Shown in pieces: positions 8,113 to 17,126 of a stretch of DNA of 64,000 bases. The position numbers were made by a program, and so were the translations under genes. How positions within the stretch are numbered: position 1 is the stretch's first letter; each line of letters opens with the position of its first letter. Below the pieces are notes generated by a model that searched no databases, was not told the origin of the DNA, and worked only from the letters and a program-made list of their open reading frames with translations. The stretch is from Dolichospermum compactum NIES-806 (GTDB lineage Bacteria > Cyanobacteriota > Cyanobacteriia > Cyanobacteriales > Nostocaceae). The stretch covers positions 2,260,927 through 2,324,926 of the forward strand of contig NZ_AP018316.1 of NCBI RefSeq assembly GCF_002368115.1. Reading direction: 5' to 3'.

Positions 8113-9289
8113 CCAGAAGTGTTGAATGTTAGGAAAAGATTAAAAAAAAGTACCATAATTTGATACAATCTAAAAAAATATAGATAAAGAATTATCAAAT
8201 TATGCGCTTAAAGAATTTCCCAGAAGTGGTCAAAACAATATTGAAACCATTGCCCAAAAAAGATTATCCAGTTCTGGACACATTTTCATTTGTATCAGTG
8301 TGGTTACAGTATGTCATGGATAAAAGTATAGTGAGTATGAGAGATTTATTTCAAAGACTAAATAATCAAGGGATAGATTTAAAAATATCAAATTTTTCCA
8401 AGGCAAGTAAAAAGAGAGATACTCAAGTATTTTTGGAGATAATAACTGAATTAAACAATCAACTGAGAAAGAAAAAAGGAAAGGAAGAAACCCAAGCATT
8501 ATTTCCTATAGATTCAACAATTATTACATTAACAAGTAAATTATTATGGAGTCAAGGATATCATCAAGTAAAACTATTTTGTGGGTTAGATAGTTTGACA
8601 TCAGAAGTTGGTGGAATGGTGATTCATTTTGGGCAAGGACATGACCATAAATATGGACAAGAAACAGTAGAAGCAATTCCGTCAAAAGGAGTAGGGATAA
8701 TGGATAGAGGATTTGCATCCTCCGAAAGAATATCTGAATTAAAACAACAAAAAAATAAAGCTTTTGTCTTAAGAATTAAAAATAATGTCACTTTAGAAAT
8801 GCTAGAAAATGGTAATTGTAAAGTTGGCAAAGATGAAAGAGAAGTGGAAATTAGAGTAGTAGCATTTTGTGATATAGAAACTAAGAGTGAATTTCGTTTA
8901 GCAACAAACTTATTAAATGAAGGAGAAGAGCAAGTTAGTAATCAAGAGATTATGGAAATTTACATACAAAGATGGCAAATTGAATTGTTATGGAAATTCT
9001 TAAAAATGCACCTCAAGTTAGACAGACTTATGACAAAGAATGAGAATGGAATTAGAATTCAGATAATGTGCTGTTTAATCGCTTATTTGATATTGCAACT
9101 AATAGAAATACCGCAAGAATTTGGCAAAACTTTATTAGATAAACTCCGTTATCTTCAGTCCTATATGTGTCAGGAAATAAGTTATGTTCATTGGTTTAGA
9201 AAACTTATTTGGATAAGATGAAAAATAGCACTTATAGGCTAAGTTTATTTCAATATGTAAAGTTTTATTACGCTATTCAACATTTCTGG
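8113..9289 (+). mobile_element. IS4-family insertion sequence, 1177 bp
   Basis: Ends are CCAGAAGTGTTGAAT (left) and the complement of CCAGAAATGTTGAAT (right), 14 of 15 identical. One transposase gene fills most of it. Flanked by the direct repeat TGATTGT. If the two outer CC/GG bases belong to the target, the duplication would instead be 9 bp; the symmetric reading is preferred. It interrupts the AAA ATPase gene of the DUF262 operon and appears intact, so insertion is probably recent. Confidence 0.9.
8202..9221 (+). CDS. IS4-family transposase
   Basis: 339 residues. DDE catalytic residues are visible: first Asp in ALFPIDSTIITL (~residue 107), second Asp in VGIMDRGFASS, and the IS4-type YREK signature in EIYIQRWQIELLWKFLKMHLKL near residue 255, supplying Glu. 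It cuts and joins the element's inverted ends. Full length with no frameshift, so it may be active. Composition is very AT-rich (many AAA and TTA codons), unlike core genes of the window. Confidence 0.92.
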   Translation: MRLKNFPEVVKTILKPLPKKDYPVLDTFSFVSVWLQYVMDKSIVSMRDLFQRLNNQGIDLKISNFSKASKKRDTQVFLEIITELNNQLRKKKGKEETQALFPIDSTIITLTSKLLWSQGYHQVKLFCGLDSLTSEVGGMVIHFGQGHDHKYGQETVEAIPSKGVGIMDRGFASSERISELKQQKNKAFVLRIKNNVTLEMLENGNCKVGKDEREVEIRVVAFCDIETKSEFRLATNLLNEGEEQVSNQEIMEIYIQRWQIELLWKFLKMHLKLDRLMTKNENGIRIQIMCCLIAYLILQLIEIPQEFGKTLLDKLRYLQSYMCQEISYVHWFRKLIWIR

Positions 9290-10120
9290 TGATTGTCCTT
9301 GAGGGTGAAGATGAGATTCAGGATTCTCAATAATTATCATTGTTCCTGGTTTAGAGGAAAGAATTGCTGTTAGAATGGGTAAAGAATAAGTGACACCAAA
9401 ACCTACATTAAAAGGAGAATATTCTTTACTAACTCCAACTTTACTAACTCCAAAAGAATATTTTATTGTCATTGCATTGGCAACTTGTCTTATGTTAATA
9501 TTAATATTGGGACTAATTTCTCCCATCCAAGCATCAACTTGATCTTTTAAACTTTGAGATTTGCTGCGAGGATGACTTAATTCACTAATGGGAATATCTT
9601 GATTACCAAATTCATATAAAAAATGTGCCGTATATTCTCCTTTTTTACCTATTTGTCTATGTTTAACAACATCATTTTCAGATAAAGGATAAGATTCCTC
9701 TGGTGTAATTCTTTCAGCACCTAAATAGTGAAAATCATCATTAAATAAATTAAATTGATTAACTTGAGCATCATTAATTATTAATGCAATCGGTAGCACA
9801 TTACTACTAGGAGAATCATAATCAAAATTCCAGATTGTTTGCTGATCATTTTCCCAAGCAATTCCAAAGCTAATTAATTCTTCTTCCGCATTTTCATATA
9901 GAGCATCTTCAGCAGTACCTATATAAGCTATCTTATTATCAAGTTTTATCCCATTATTAGGTAAATAATCTGTTATATAAGCATAGCGTAATAAAACTAA
10001 TGATTGAATTATAGAAGATTTACCTGTACTATTTAAACCAGAAATTAAGGTAAGAGGTTTAAAATCAAAATTTTCATCTGCAAATGCTTTGAAGTTTTTT
10101 AAATGTAATTTTTTGATCAT
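9290..10120 (-). pseudogene. 5' part of AAA ATPase gene (DUF3696-like), cut by IS
   Basis: Encodes the first ~277 residues: MIKKLHLKNFKAFADENFDF, Walker A GLNSTGKSSIIQSL (~residue 30), a long insert, then the signature region FNVGFGVTYSLPILTAIL and Walker B GTMIIIENPESHLHPQGQS. This is the layout of the AAA_21/DUF3696 ATPases related to RecF/OLD proteins. The IS4 element cuts it after HPQGQS. Its ATG overlaps the TGA of the upstream DUF262 gene (ATGA), so the two were translationally coupled. Reconstructed full length is about 370 residues, normal for the family. Confidence 0.9.
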
Positions 10121-11262
10121 GATAATATACTTTGAATAATTTCTTGAATATGTTTAAATCGTTCTTTGACGCTGTTAGCATCTCCAGCACTTTTATATAA
10201 AATACCATCAAATTTACCATCTTCTTGCTCTTTTAATAAAACTTCATATAAATCTTCTTTTCTTTGTTTAACAATATTGATTTCCTGATCATCTAATTTA
10301 GCAAGATTGATTGACCATGCTTCCAATAATGCTTTATTAATAGGATATCTTTTTATGGTAGATAGTTTTGGTTTTCTAAATGCTTGTTTATCAAATAAAT
10401 CATAAGCAAGATTCATGATTAACAAAAATCTTTGTTTAATGTTCTCTATTTCAGAATCATCCATTTGATTCATTTCAGTCATTTTTTTATCTAAAAAATA
10501 ATCATAATCTTTAAAATCCAGGTTATCTATATTACTCGTCATTAAAGATAAAACTTTTAAAATACATTCTTGGTCAATCATCCTTTTATCTTTAATTCCC
10601 TTATCTGTTGTTTTTTTAAATTCTGGAGATTCAGCAAGTTCTTTTAATAAATTTGTGATTTTATTTGAAGAGTTTTTAGCATAACGCATTTCCTGAGCAG
10701 AAAGTGCAGTTCCTCCTTGATTAATCCGTTTAAATATATTAAAAGTAATTTCGGGTGATGTTCCTCTTAAAAGTAAATATACTGTTAGTTTTGTTTCTTT
10801 AATTCTTCTTTTCCAACGAGGTGTAAGTTCCTGATATTTTTTACCATGTAAATCAGTGAAAAAATCTAATCCATTCAGATTAAAACTTTGATCAGTGACA
10901 AATTCCTTAAATGTTGTTATTCTTTGGATTCCATCTATGACTAACCATTGATCATCATTAGTTGCATCAATATAAAAAGCAGGTAAAGGAATTTGCAATA
11001 AAAGAGATTCAATTAACCGACTTTTTGCAGTTCTAGTCCAAATACCTTCTTTTCGTTGAAATTCAGGTGTGATCATTCGATGATTATTTAATCTGTCCAG
11101 AATTTGCTGTACGGTCATGATATTAGTTCCCATACTAATGCAAGTCGGATCAAATCCTTGAGAAAGAGTTGGTTCTTCTTCTTCCTCTTCCTCTTCAATA
11201 TCTATATCTTCCTCATATTCTGAATTAATATTATTTTGTTGCAAATAGTTTGTTTCTGTCAT
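10117..11262 (-). CDS. DUF262 domain protein (ParB/GmrSD-N-like)
   Basis: 381 residues. After an acidic leader (~residues 18-32, DIDIEEEEEEEE) comes MTVQQILDRLNNHRMITPEFQRKEGIWT, SRLIESLLLQIPLPAFYID, the active-site DGxQR motif in WLVIDGIQRITTF, and FNIFKRINQGGTALSAQEMRYA, all diagnostic of DUF262. In GmrSD type IV enzymes this domain hydrolyses NTP and drives cleavage of modified DNA, but here no DUF1524 HNH domain is attached. The C-terminal ~150 residues are helical. First gene of a leftward operon with an AAA ATPase and an unknown protein, a context suggestive of phage defence. Confidence 0.88.
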   Translation of the reverse strand: MTETNYLQQNNINSEYEEDIDIEEEEEEEEPTLSQGFDPTCISMGTNIMTVQQILDRLNNHRMITPEFQRKEGIWTRTAKSRLIESLLLQIPLPAFYIDATNDDQWLVIDGIQRITTFKEFVTDQSFNLNGLDFFTDLHGKKYQELTPRWKRRIKETKLTVYLLLRGTSPEITFNIFKRINQGGTALSAQEMRYAKNSSNKITNLLKELAESPEFKKTTDKGIKDKRMIDQECILKVLSLMTSNIDNLDFKDYDYFLDKKMTEMNQMDDSEIENIKQRFLLIMNLAYDLFDKQAFRKPKLSTIKRYPINKALLEAWSINLAKLDDQEINIVKQRKEDLYEVLLKEQEDGKFDGILYKSAGDANSVKERFKHIQEIIQSILS

Positions 11263-11298
11263 AATTATATTCTTAAATTATTGCTTGTACTTCCTCTA

Positions 11299-11499
11299 CT
11301 AATGTATTTTGCCCTCGACGGGATACCAAAATAAATCTCCATCTACAAATATATTTGGAGCATTAGCAAACAGATAATCTCAGTTTTGCTGAATTTCTAC
11401 AAGAATAGGAAACTGAATTGTGTTATTTGCCACCAGTCGTCCGTCACAATCTGGGTAAATGACCTCTAGCTGGGCTGGTGCGGCGATTTGTGAAACCAT
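11299..11499 (-). pseudogene. Uma2-family endonuclease N-terminal remnant
   Basis: Starts with ATG at 11499 and reads QLEVIYPDCDGRLVANNT, the standard N-terminus of long Uma2 (DUF820) proteins; a TGA follows ~39 codons in. After a small deletion, YLFANAPNIFVDGDLFWYPVEGK continues in the same direction to a TAG at 11299. Both blocks are colinear with intact family members, so this is a decayed gene whose catalytic domain is gone. It lies upstream of the DUF262 operon on the same strand. Confidence 0.8.
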
Positions 11500-11664
11500 A
11501 ACCCTATCCTCAGCAAGATTTTTTCTAATTATCTACTAAATCAAGAAAATATAAAGTGATATCCTGGTTAGAAAATTAAGATGATTGATACTTTACTATA
11601 ACCTGAGTAAAGATAGTATTATTAAGGATTGTTTCACTGTGTAACCTTTCCTTAGCCTGTCAAT

Positions 11665-14607
11665 ATGTCAGAAAATCTAGCTGCTTCTTTAAACGATGTG
11701 CTTCCAAACGCTCACAATAGCCAGAATACTATCCGCATTCGGGGCGCTAGGCAGCATAATCTGAAAAATATTGATTTGGAATTGCCCCGCGATCGCTTAA
11801 TTGTCTTTACTGGCGTTTCCGGTTCGGGTAAGTCTTCTTTGGCGTTTGATACCATTTTTGCCGAAGGTCAACGCCGTTACGTAGAATCCCTCAGTGCCTA
11901 TGCTCGGCAATTTTTGGGACAGTTGGATAAACCTGATGTGGAAGCCATCGAAGGTTTAAGTCCGGCAATTTCCATTGACCAAAAATCAACTTCCCATAAT
12001 CCCCGTTCGACGGTGGGGACGGTGACGGAAATTTATGATTATTTGCGGTTGTTATACGGTCGCGCTGGTGAACCCCATTGTCCCATCTGCGATCGCTCTA
12101 TTGCCCCTCAGACCATTGACCAGATGTGCGATCGGATCATGGAACTTCCCGACCGTACCCGCTTCCAAATTTTAGCCCCTGTAGTCCGGGGAAAAAAGGG
12201 AACTCACCGCAAATTAATTTCTGGTTTAGCCGCCCAAGGATTTGTCCGCATTCGGGTAAATGGAGAGGTGCGAGAGCTATCTGATTCCATTGAGTTAGAT
12301 AAAAATAACACACATACTATAGAACTGGTTATTGATAGATTAGTTAAAAAAGATGGTATTCAAGAGCGTTTGGTAGATTCTCTGGCAACTTGTCTTAAGC
12401 AATCTAACGGAATCGTCACAATTGAAGTATTAAAAGATACATTTGATAAAATAGCGCTGGAGCGACCTGATAGTAAGTATATAGCAACTGAGGCAGAAAA
12501 TCAAGGTATTTCAGAACAAGAATTACCCAAAGAAATGGTATTTTCGGAAAACTTTGCTTGTCCCGAACATGGTGCGGTAATGGAAGAATTATCCCCCCGA
12601 TTGTTTTCTTTTAATTCCCCTTATGGTGCTTGTCCTCATTGTCATGGGATTGGGACTTTAAGAAGATTTTCCCCGGAATTGGTTGTACCTAATCCAGATT
12701 CGCCAATGTATGCAGCGATCGCACCTTGGTCAGAAAAAGAAAACTCATATTATTTGGAATTGCTGTATGCTGTCGGCTTAAATTATGGCTTTGAATTACA
12801 AACTCAATGGGGGAAGTTAACACCCGAACAGCAAAAAGTTGTTTTGTATGGAGAAGAAAACAAGAAAAATACAGAAGAGAAAAAGCAGGGTTTCAAAGGT
12901 GTTATTCCCATTTTACAAAGACAGTATGAAGGGGGAACAGAATTAGTCAAACAGAAGTTGGAAGAATATTTAATTGACCAACCCTGCGAAGTTTGTGGTG
13001 GGAAAAGATTAAAACCCGAAGCCTTAGCTGTGAAGTTAGGACAATATGGAATTTTAGATTTTACCAGTGTTTCTATTCGAGAATGTCGGGAGAGGATCGA
13101 AAAATTAAAATTGAGCGATCGCCAAACCCAAATCGCCGATTTAGTTCTCCGAGAAGTTAAAGCCAGATTACAATTTTTATTAGATGTAGGCTTAGATTAC
13201 CTCACCTTAGATCGTCCCGCCATGACATTATCAGGTGGAGAAGCCCAACGCATTCGATTAGCCACACAAATCGGTTCAGGACTAACAGGAGTTCTTTACG
13301 TTTTAGACGAACCCAGCATCGGTTTACATCAACGAGATAACGGACGATTACTCAAAACCTTAACCAAATTACGCGACTTAGGAAATACCTTAATCGTCGT
13401 CGAACATGACGAAGAAACTATCCGCGCCGCTAACTATATAGTTGATATTGGTCCTGGTGCCGGCATTCATGGCGGAAATATTATTTCCGAAGGCAGTTTA
13501 GAGAATTTATTAAATGCAGAAGAGTCTTTAACTGGTGCTTACCTATCAGGAAGAAGAGTCATCAATACTCCAGTCAAAAGAAGAGAAGGAAATGGTCGCG
13601 CCTTAACTATTAAAAATGCCCATCGCAACAACCTACAAAATATAGATGTAGAAATTCCCTTGGGAAAACTTGTTTCCGTTACAGGAGTTTCCGGTTCAGG
13701 AAAATCTACCTTAATTAACGAATTACTTTATCCATCCCTACAACATCATCTCCTCAAAAAAGCTCCTTTGCCCAAAGATATAGATGAAATCAAAGGTTTA
13801 AACTGTGTTGATAAAGCCATTGTCATTGACCAATCACCCATAGGTAGAACTCCCCGTTCCAACCCCGCAACCTATACAGGAGTTTTCGATATTATTCGTG
13901 ATGTTTTTTCCCAAACCACAGAAGCCAAAACCAGAGGATACAAACCTGGACAATTTTCTTTTAATGTCAAAGGTGGACGATGCGAAGCTTGTAGTGGACA
14001 AGGTGTAAATGTCATCGAAATGAACTTTTTACCTGATGTTTATGTGCAATGTGAAATTTGCAAAGGTGCGAGATATAACCGCGAAACTCTCCAAGTTAAA
14101 TATAAAGATAAATCAATTTCCGATGTTTTGAATATGACAGTTGAAGAAGCATTAGATTTTTGTCAAAACATTCCCAAAGCCGTAACGAGATTACAAACAT
14201 TATTTGATGTTGGTTTGGGTTATGTGCAATTAGGACAACCAGCCACAACCTTATCCGGTGGAGAAGCCCAACGGGTGAAATTAGCCACAGAATTATCTCG
14301 ACGTGCCACAGGAAAAACACTTTATTTAATAGATGAACCAACCACAGGATTATCTTTTTATGATGTTCATAAATTATTAGATGTTCTCCAAAGATTAGTA
14401 GATAAAGGCAATTCCATTTTAGTCATTGAACATAATTTAGATGTGATTCGTTGTTCCGATTGGGTCATAGATTTAGGACCAGAAGGTGGAGATAAAGGTG
14501 GAGAAATGATTGCGGCAGGAACACCAGAAGAAGTGGCGAAAAATCCCCGTTCTTATACTGGTCAATATTTACAGCAGGTATTGGCACAATATCCAGCGGT
14601 GGGGTGA
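11665..14607 (+). CDS. uvrA: Excinuclease ABC subunit A
   Basis: 980 residues. Two ABC modules: Walker A GVSGSGKSSLAF (~residue 50) and GVSGSGKSTLINELL (~675), signatures LSGGEAQRIRLATQIG and LSGGEAQRVKLATEL, Walker B LYVLDEPSIGLHQRD and LYLIDEPTTGLSFYD. Zinc-binding cysteines occur in EPHCPICDRS, CPHCHGIG, CEVCGG and the C-terminal CEACSGQG...CEICKGARYN finger needed for DNA damage handling. UvrA dimers scan DNA and load UvrB in nucleotide excision repair. Length and motifs are normal. A run of very long A/T-rich codons in the second half is native, not a frameshift. Confidence 0.98.
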   Translation: MSENLAASLNDVLPNAHNSQNTIRIRGARQHNLKNIDLELPRDRLIVFTGVSGSGKSSLAFDTIFAEGQRRYVESLSAYARQFLGQLDKPDVEAIEGLSPAISIDQKSTSHNPRSTVGTVTEIYDYLRLLYGRAGEPHCPICDRSIAPQTIDQMCDRIMELPDRTRFQILAPVVRGKKGTHRKLISGLAAQGFVRIRVNGEVRELSDSIELDKNNTHTIELVIDRLVKKDGIQERLVDSLATCLKQSNGIVTIEVLKDTFDKIALERPDSKYIATEAENQGISEQELPKEMVFSENFACPEHGAVMEELSPRLFSFNSPYGACPHCHGIGTLRRFSPELVVPNPDSPMYAAIAPWSEKENSYYLELLYAVGLNYGFELQTQWGKLTPEQQKVVLYGEENKKNTEEKKQGFKGVIPILQRQYEGGTELVKQKLEEYLIDQPCEVCGGKRLKPEALAVKLGQYGILDFTSVSIRECRERIEKLKLSDRQTQIADLVLREVKARLQFLLDVGLDYLTLDRPAMTLSGGEAQRIRLATQIGSGLTGVLYVLDEPSIGLHQRDNGRLLKTLTKLRDLGNTLIVVEHDEETIRAANYIVDIGPGAGIHGGNIISEGSLENLLNAEESLTGAYLSGRRVINTPVKRREGNGRALTIKNAHRNNLQNIDVEIPLGKLVSVTGVSGSGKSTLINELLYPSLQHHLLKKAPLPKDIDEIKGLNCVDKAIVIDQSPIGRTPRSNPATYTGVFDIIRDVFSQTTEAKTRGYKPGQFSFNVKGGRCEACSGQGVNVIEMNFLPDVYVQCEICKGARYNRETLQVKYKDKSISDVLNMTVEEALDFCQNIPKAVTRLQTLFDVGLGYVQLGQPATTLSGGEAQRVKLATELSRRATGKTLYLIDEPTTGLSFYDVHKLLDVLQRLVDKGNSILVIEHNLDVIRCSDWVIDLGPEGGDKGGEMIAAGTPEEVAKNPRSYTGQYLQQVLAQYPAVG

Positions 14608-14710
14608 TTTTTTCTCATGCAAAGACCCAAAAAAAGAAAAAAATAAGACGTGAGGCTAGAATATTAATGCACAATAAAAAAGTAACGAGTTATGAATAAG
14701 GAGAAACTCA

Positions 14711-15904
14711 ATGAATGATCAGGAGTTAGAAATTCTCCTAAATAATATGGAATCAGATCGAGTGGAACGTAAGGCTTCAATATCCGATAGAGGTAAACTT
14801 TGTGAAGCAATTTGTGCATTTGCTAACGATTTACCCAATCATCAAAAATCAGGAGTTTTATTTATTGGGGTTAATGATAATGGAACTTGTGCAAACCTGA
14901 CCATAGATGATAAACTTCTGCTGACAGTTTCAGGTATGCGGGATGATGGCAACATTTTACCTTTTCCATCAACGATTGTCCAAAAACGCAATATTGGCGG
15001 ATGTGAACTGGCAGTTGTAATTGTCGAACCATCGGATGCTCCTCCTGTACGTTTTAAGGGACGAGTTTGGATTAGAGTAGGCCCCCGCAGAGCTACTGCA
15101 ACAGCAGAAGAAGAACGTCGTTTAGCTGAAAAAAGACGTTCCAAAGATTTACCTTTTGATTTAAGACCTTTAACATCAGCAAGTTTAAATGATCTCGATT
15201 TAGAAATTTTTCGTCGAGTTTATTTACCCTCATCTTTAGCAAATGATGTTTTGCAAGAAAATCAACGTTCAGTTGAACAACAACTCAAATCAATGCGGTT
15301 TGCCACAATTGATGCGTTATCTAAACCAACTATTTTGGGTGTATTAGTTATTGGTAATGACCCTAGACAATTCGTTCCCTGTGCCTATATTCAATTTCTT
15401 CGTATTGGTGGTACTGAGTTAACTGATCCAATTAAAGATCAAAAAGAAATTGGTGGTGCGCTTCCAGATTTGTTGCGGATGCTCGACGAAATTTTTCAAG
15501 TTAATATATCTGTTGCTACTGATATTACAGCCCAACCAATTGAGTTACAACAACCTGATTATCCCATAGTTGCCTTACAACAATTAGGAAGAAATGCAGT
15601 GATGCACCGTACCTATGAAGGGACAAATGCACCAGTCAGAATTACCTGGTTTAATGATCGCATCGAAATTCAAAATCCTGGTGGACCTTTTGGTCAGGTA
15701 AATCGGCAAAATTTTGGTCAACCAGGGATAACTGACTATCGCAATCCTCACCTGGCTGAAGCAATGAAAAATCTTGGTTATGTGCAGAGATTTGGTTTAG
15801 GAATTGAACTTGCTCGTCAGCAACTTCTAAAAAATGGTAATCCCCCTCTGGAATTTACTGTGGAAGATGCCCATGTTTTGGTAACACTGAAGAAAAAATC
15901 ATGA
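14711..15904 (+). CDS. AlbA_2/Schlafen-like domain ATP-binding protein
   Basis: 397 residues. Residues ~8-135 match the AlbA_2 (Schlafen-type) domain: SDRVERKASISDRGKLCEAI, AFANDLPN, GVLFIGVNDNGT and FKGRVWIRVGPRR. The C-terminal half carries a divergent HATPase_c_4 module: LQQLGRNAVMHRTYEG, FNDRIEIQNPGGPFG and YRNPHLAEAMKNLGYVQRFGLGIELAR. Such proteins are variously called transcriptional regulators or nucleases; function is unproven. Good ribosome site AAGGAG 7 bases before ATG. Its stop overlaps the start of the ParA gene (ATGA), so the two products are probably made in fixed ratio and interact. Confidence 0.85.
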   Translation: MNDQELEILLNNMESDRVERKASISDRGKLCEAICAFANDLPNHQKSGVLFIGVNDNGTCANLTIDDKLLLTVSGMRDDGNILPFPSTIVQKRNIGGCELAVVIVEPSDAPPVRFKGRVWIRVGPRRATATAEEERRLAEKRRSKDLPFDLRPLTSASLNDLDLEIFRRVYLPSSLANDVLQENQRSVEQQLKSMRFATIDALSKPTILGVLVIGNDPRQFVPCAYIQFLRIGGTELTDPIKDQKEIGGALPDLLRMLDEIFQVNISVATDITAQPIELQQPDYPIVALQQLGRNAVMHRTYEGTNAPVRITWFNDRIEIQNPGGPFGQVNRQNFGQPGITDYRNPHLAEAMKNLGYVQRFGLGIELARQQLLKNGNPPLEFTVEDAHVLVTLKKKS

Positions 15905-16935
15905 ATGCAAAGATTATTGCTTTCTTTAATAACAAGGGAGGAGTTGGTAAAACTTCCTTAGTCTATCACTTGGCCTGGATGTATCAAGACTTAGGATTGC
16001 GAGTAGTTGCTGCTGATCTAGACCCCCAAGCTAACCTTACTACTGCTTTTTTAGATGAGGAACGCTTGGAACAAATTTGGTTAGGAAATAGTGAACCAAC
16101 AACTGTCTTTGATTGTGTACAACCATTATTAAAAGGTATTGGTGATATTGATAATCCACATTTAGAATATATCCCAGAATCTGAAAACTTAGCTCTTTTA
16201 GTTGGAGATTTAGCTCTTTCTGGTTTTGAAGATGAGCTTTCAGCACAGTGGCCTAATTGTCTTGGTGGAGGTGGGCAAGAAAGGGCTTTCCGCGTAATTT
16301 CTGCTTTCTGGAGGATTCTCCAACAAACAGCCGTTAAACACCAAGCAAATGTAATATTGATGGATTTGGGACCCAATTTAGGAGCAATAAATCGTGCAGC
16401 CTTAATTGCTGCTGACTATGTTGTTGTTCCCCTTGCACCAGATTTATTTTCTCTCCAAGGCTTGCGTAACCTTGGACCCACATTAAGAACTTGGCGTGCA
16501 GAGTGGCAAGAAAGGTTATCCAAAACAAATTCTTCAGGTAAAAAAAGTTTAGCAAAGGATTTACAACTTCCCCAAGGAACAATGCAACCTGTTGGTTATA
16601 TTGTTTTACAGCACTCAGTTAGATTAGATCGTCCAGTTAAAGCTTATGAACGTTGGATTGCTCGTATCCCCACAGTTTATAGAGAAGATGTTTTAGATCA
16701 GCCTGGTGAAAATATAATTTCTATCGAAAATGATCCCAATTGTTTAGCCTTACTTAAAAACTACCAAAGTTTGATGCCAATGGCTCAAGAAGCTCATAAA
16801 CCGATGTTTTACTTAAAACCTGCTGATGGTGCTATTGGCGCTCATACTAAGGTAGTGAGAAATGTTCATGAAGATTTTCAAAAATTAGCTTATAAAATAG
16901 CCGAAAGGACACAAGTTGACATTCCCCAAATATAA
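15901..16935 (+). CDS. ParA/Soj-family ATPase coupled to AlbA_2 protein
   Basis: 344 residues. Deviant Walker A FFNNKGGVGKTSLVYHLAW at the extreme N-terminus, Walker A' VVAADLDPQANLTTAF, and Walker B region VILMDLGPNLGAINRAALIAADYVVVPLAPDLFSLQGL. About 90 residues longer than a chromosomal ParA, the extra being inserts at ~55-130 and ~205-250 plus a C-terminal helical tail. No ParB partner is nearby, so a role in plasmid partition is unlikely; the stop/start overlap with the AlbA_2 gene points to a dedicated two-protein system of unknown function. Confidence 0.88.
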   Translation: MNAKIIAFFNNKGGVGKTSLVYHLAWMYQDLGLRVVAADLDPQANLTTAFLDEERLEQIWLGNSEPTTVFDCVQPLLKGIGDIDNPHLEYIPESENLALLVGDLALSGFEDELSAQWPNCLGGGGQERAFRVISAFWRILQQTAVKHQANVILMDLGPNLGAINRAALIAADYVVVPLAPDLFSLQGLRNLGPTLRTWRAEWQERLSKTNSSGKKSLAKDLQLPQGTMQPVGYIVLQHSVRLDRPVKAYERWIARIPTVYREDVLDQPGENIISIENDPNCLALLKNYQSLMPMAQEAHKPMFYLKPADGAIGAHTKVVRNVHEDFQKLAYKIAERTQVDIPQI

Positions 16936-16939
16936 TTAA

Positions 16940-17068
16940 TAAGTAGTGAGACAGAATTAATTACACAATGTCATTGGGAATGAAACGAAGTGAAATGAAG
17001 CAATCGCCAGGGTTGTGATTGCTTCCCTTCCCTCGCAATGACTGTAAATATTTTTGTCCAATTACTTA
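16940..17068. repeat. MITE-like inverted repeat, ~129 bp
   Basis: Long imperfect inverted repeat: TAAGTAGTGAGACAGAATTA at the left matches the complement of the right end (TAAGTAATTGGACAAAAAT), and inner blocks GTCATTG...GAAGCAATCGC pair with GTGATTGCTTCCC...CGCAATGAC. Ends in TA, as in Tc1/IS630-derived MITEs. A half copy of the end sequence occurs at 52937-52964. Confidence 0.6.
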
Positions 17069-17126
17069 CTGTATTAATCAATAGGAAAATAATGATCAAG
17101 GATTTATAAAACATCCTCTAAGACAA

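Noticed and set aside
15901..16935. Plasmid partition locus
   Set aside because: ParA-type ATPase has no ParB or parS-like neighbour and is coupled to an AlbA_2 protein instead.
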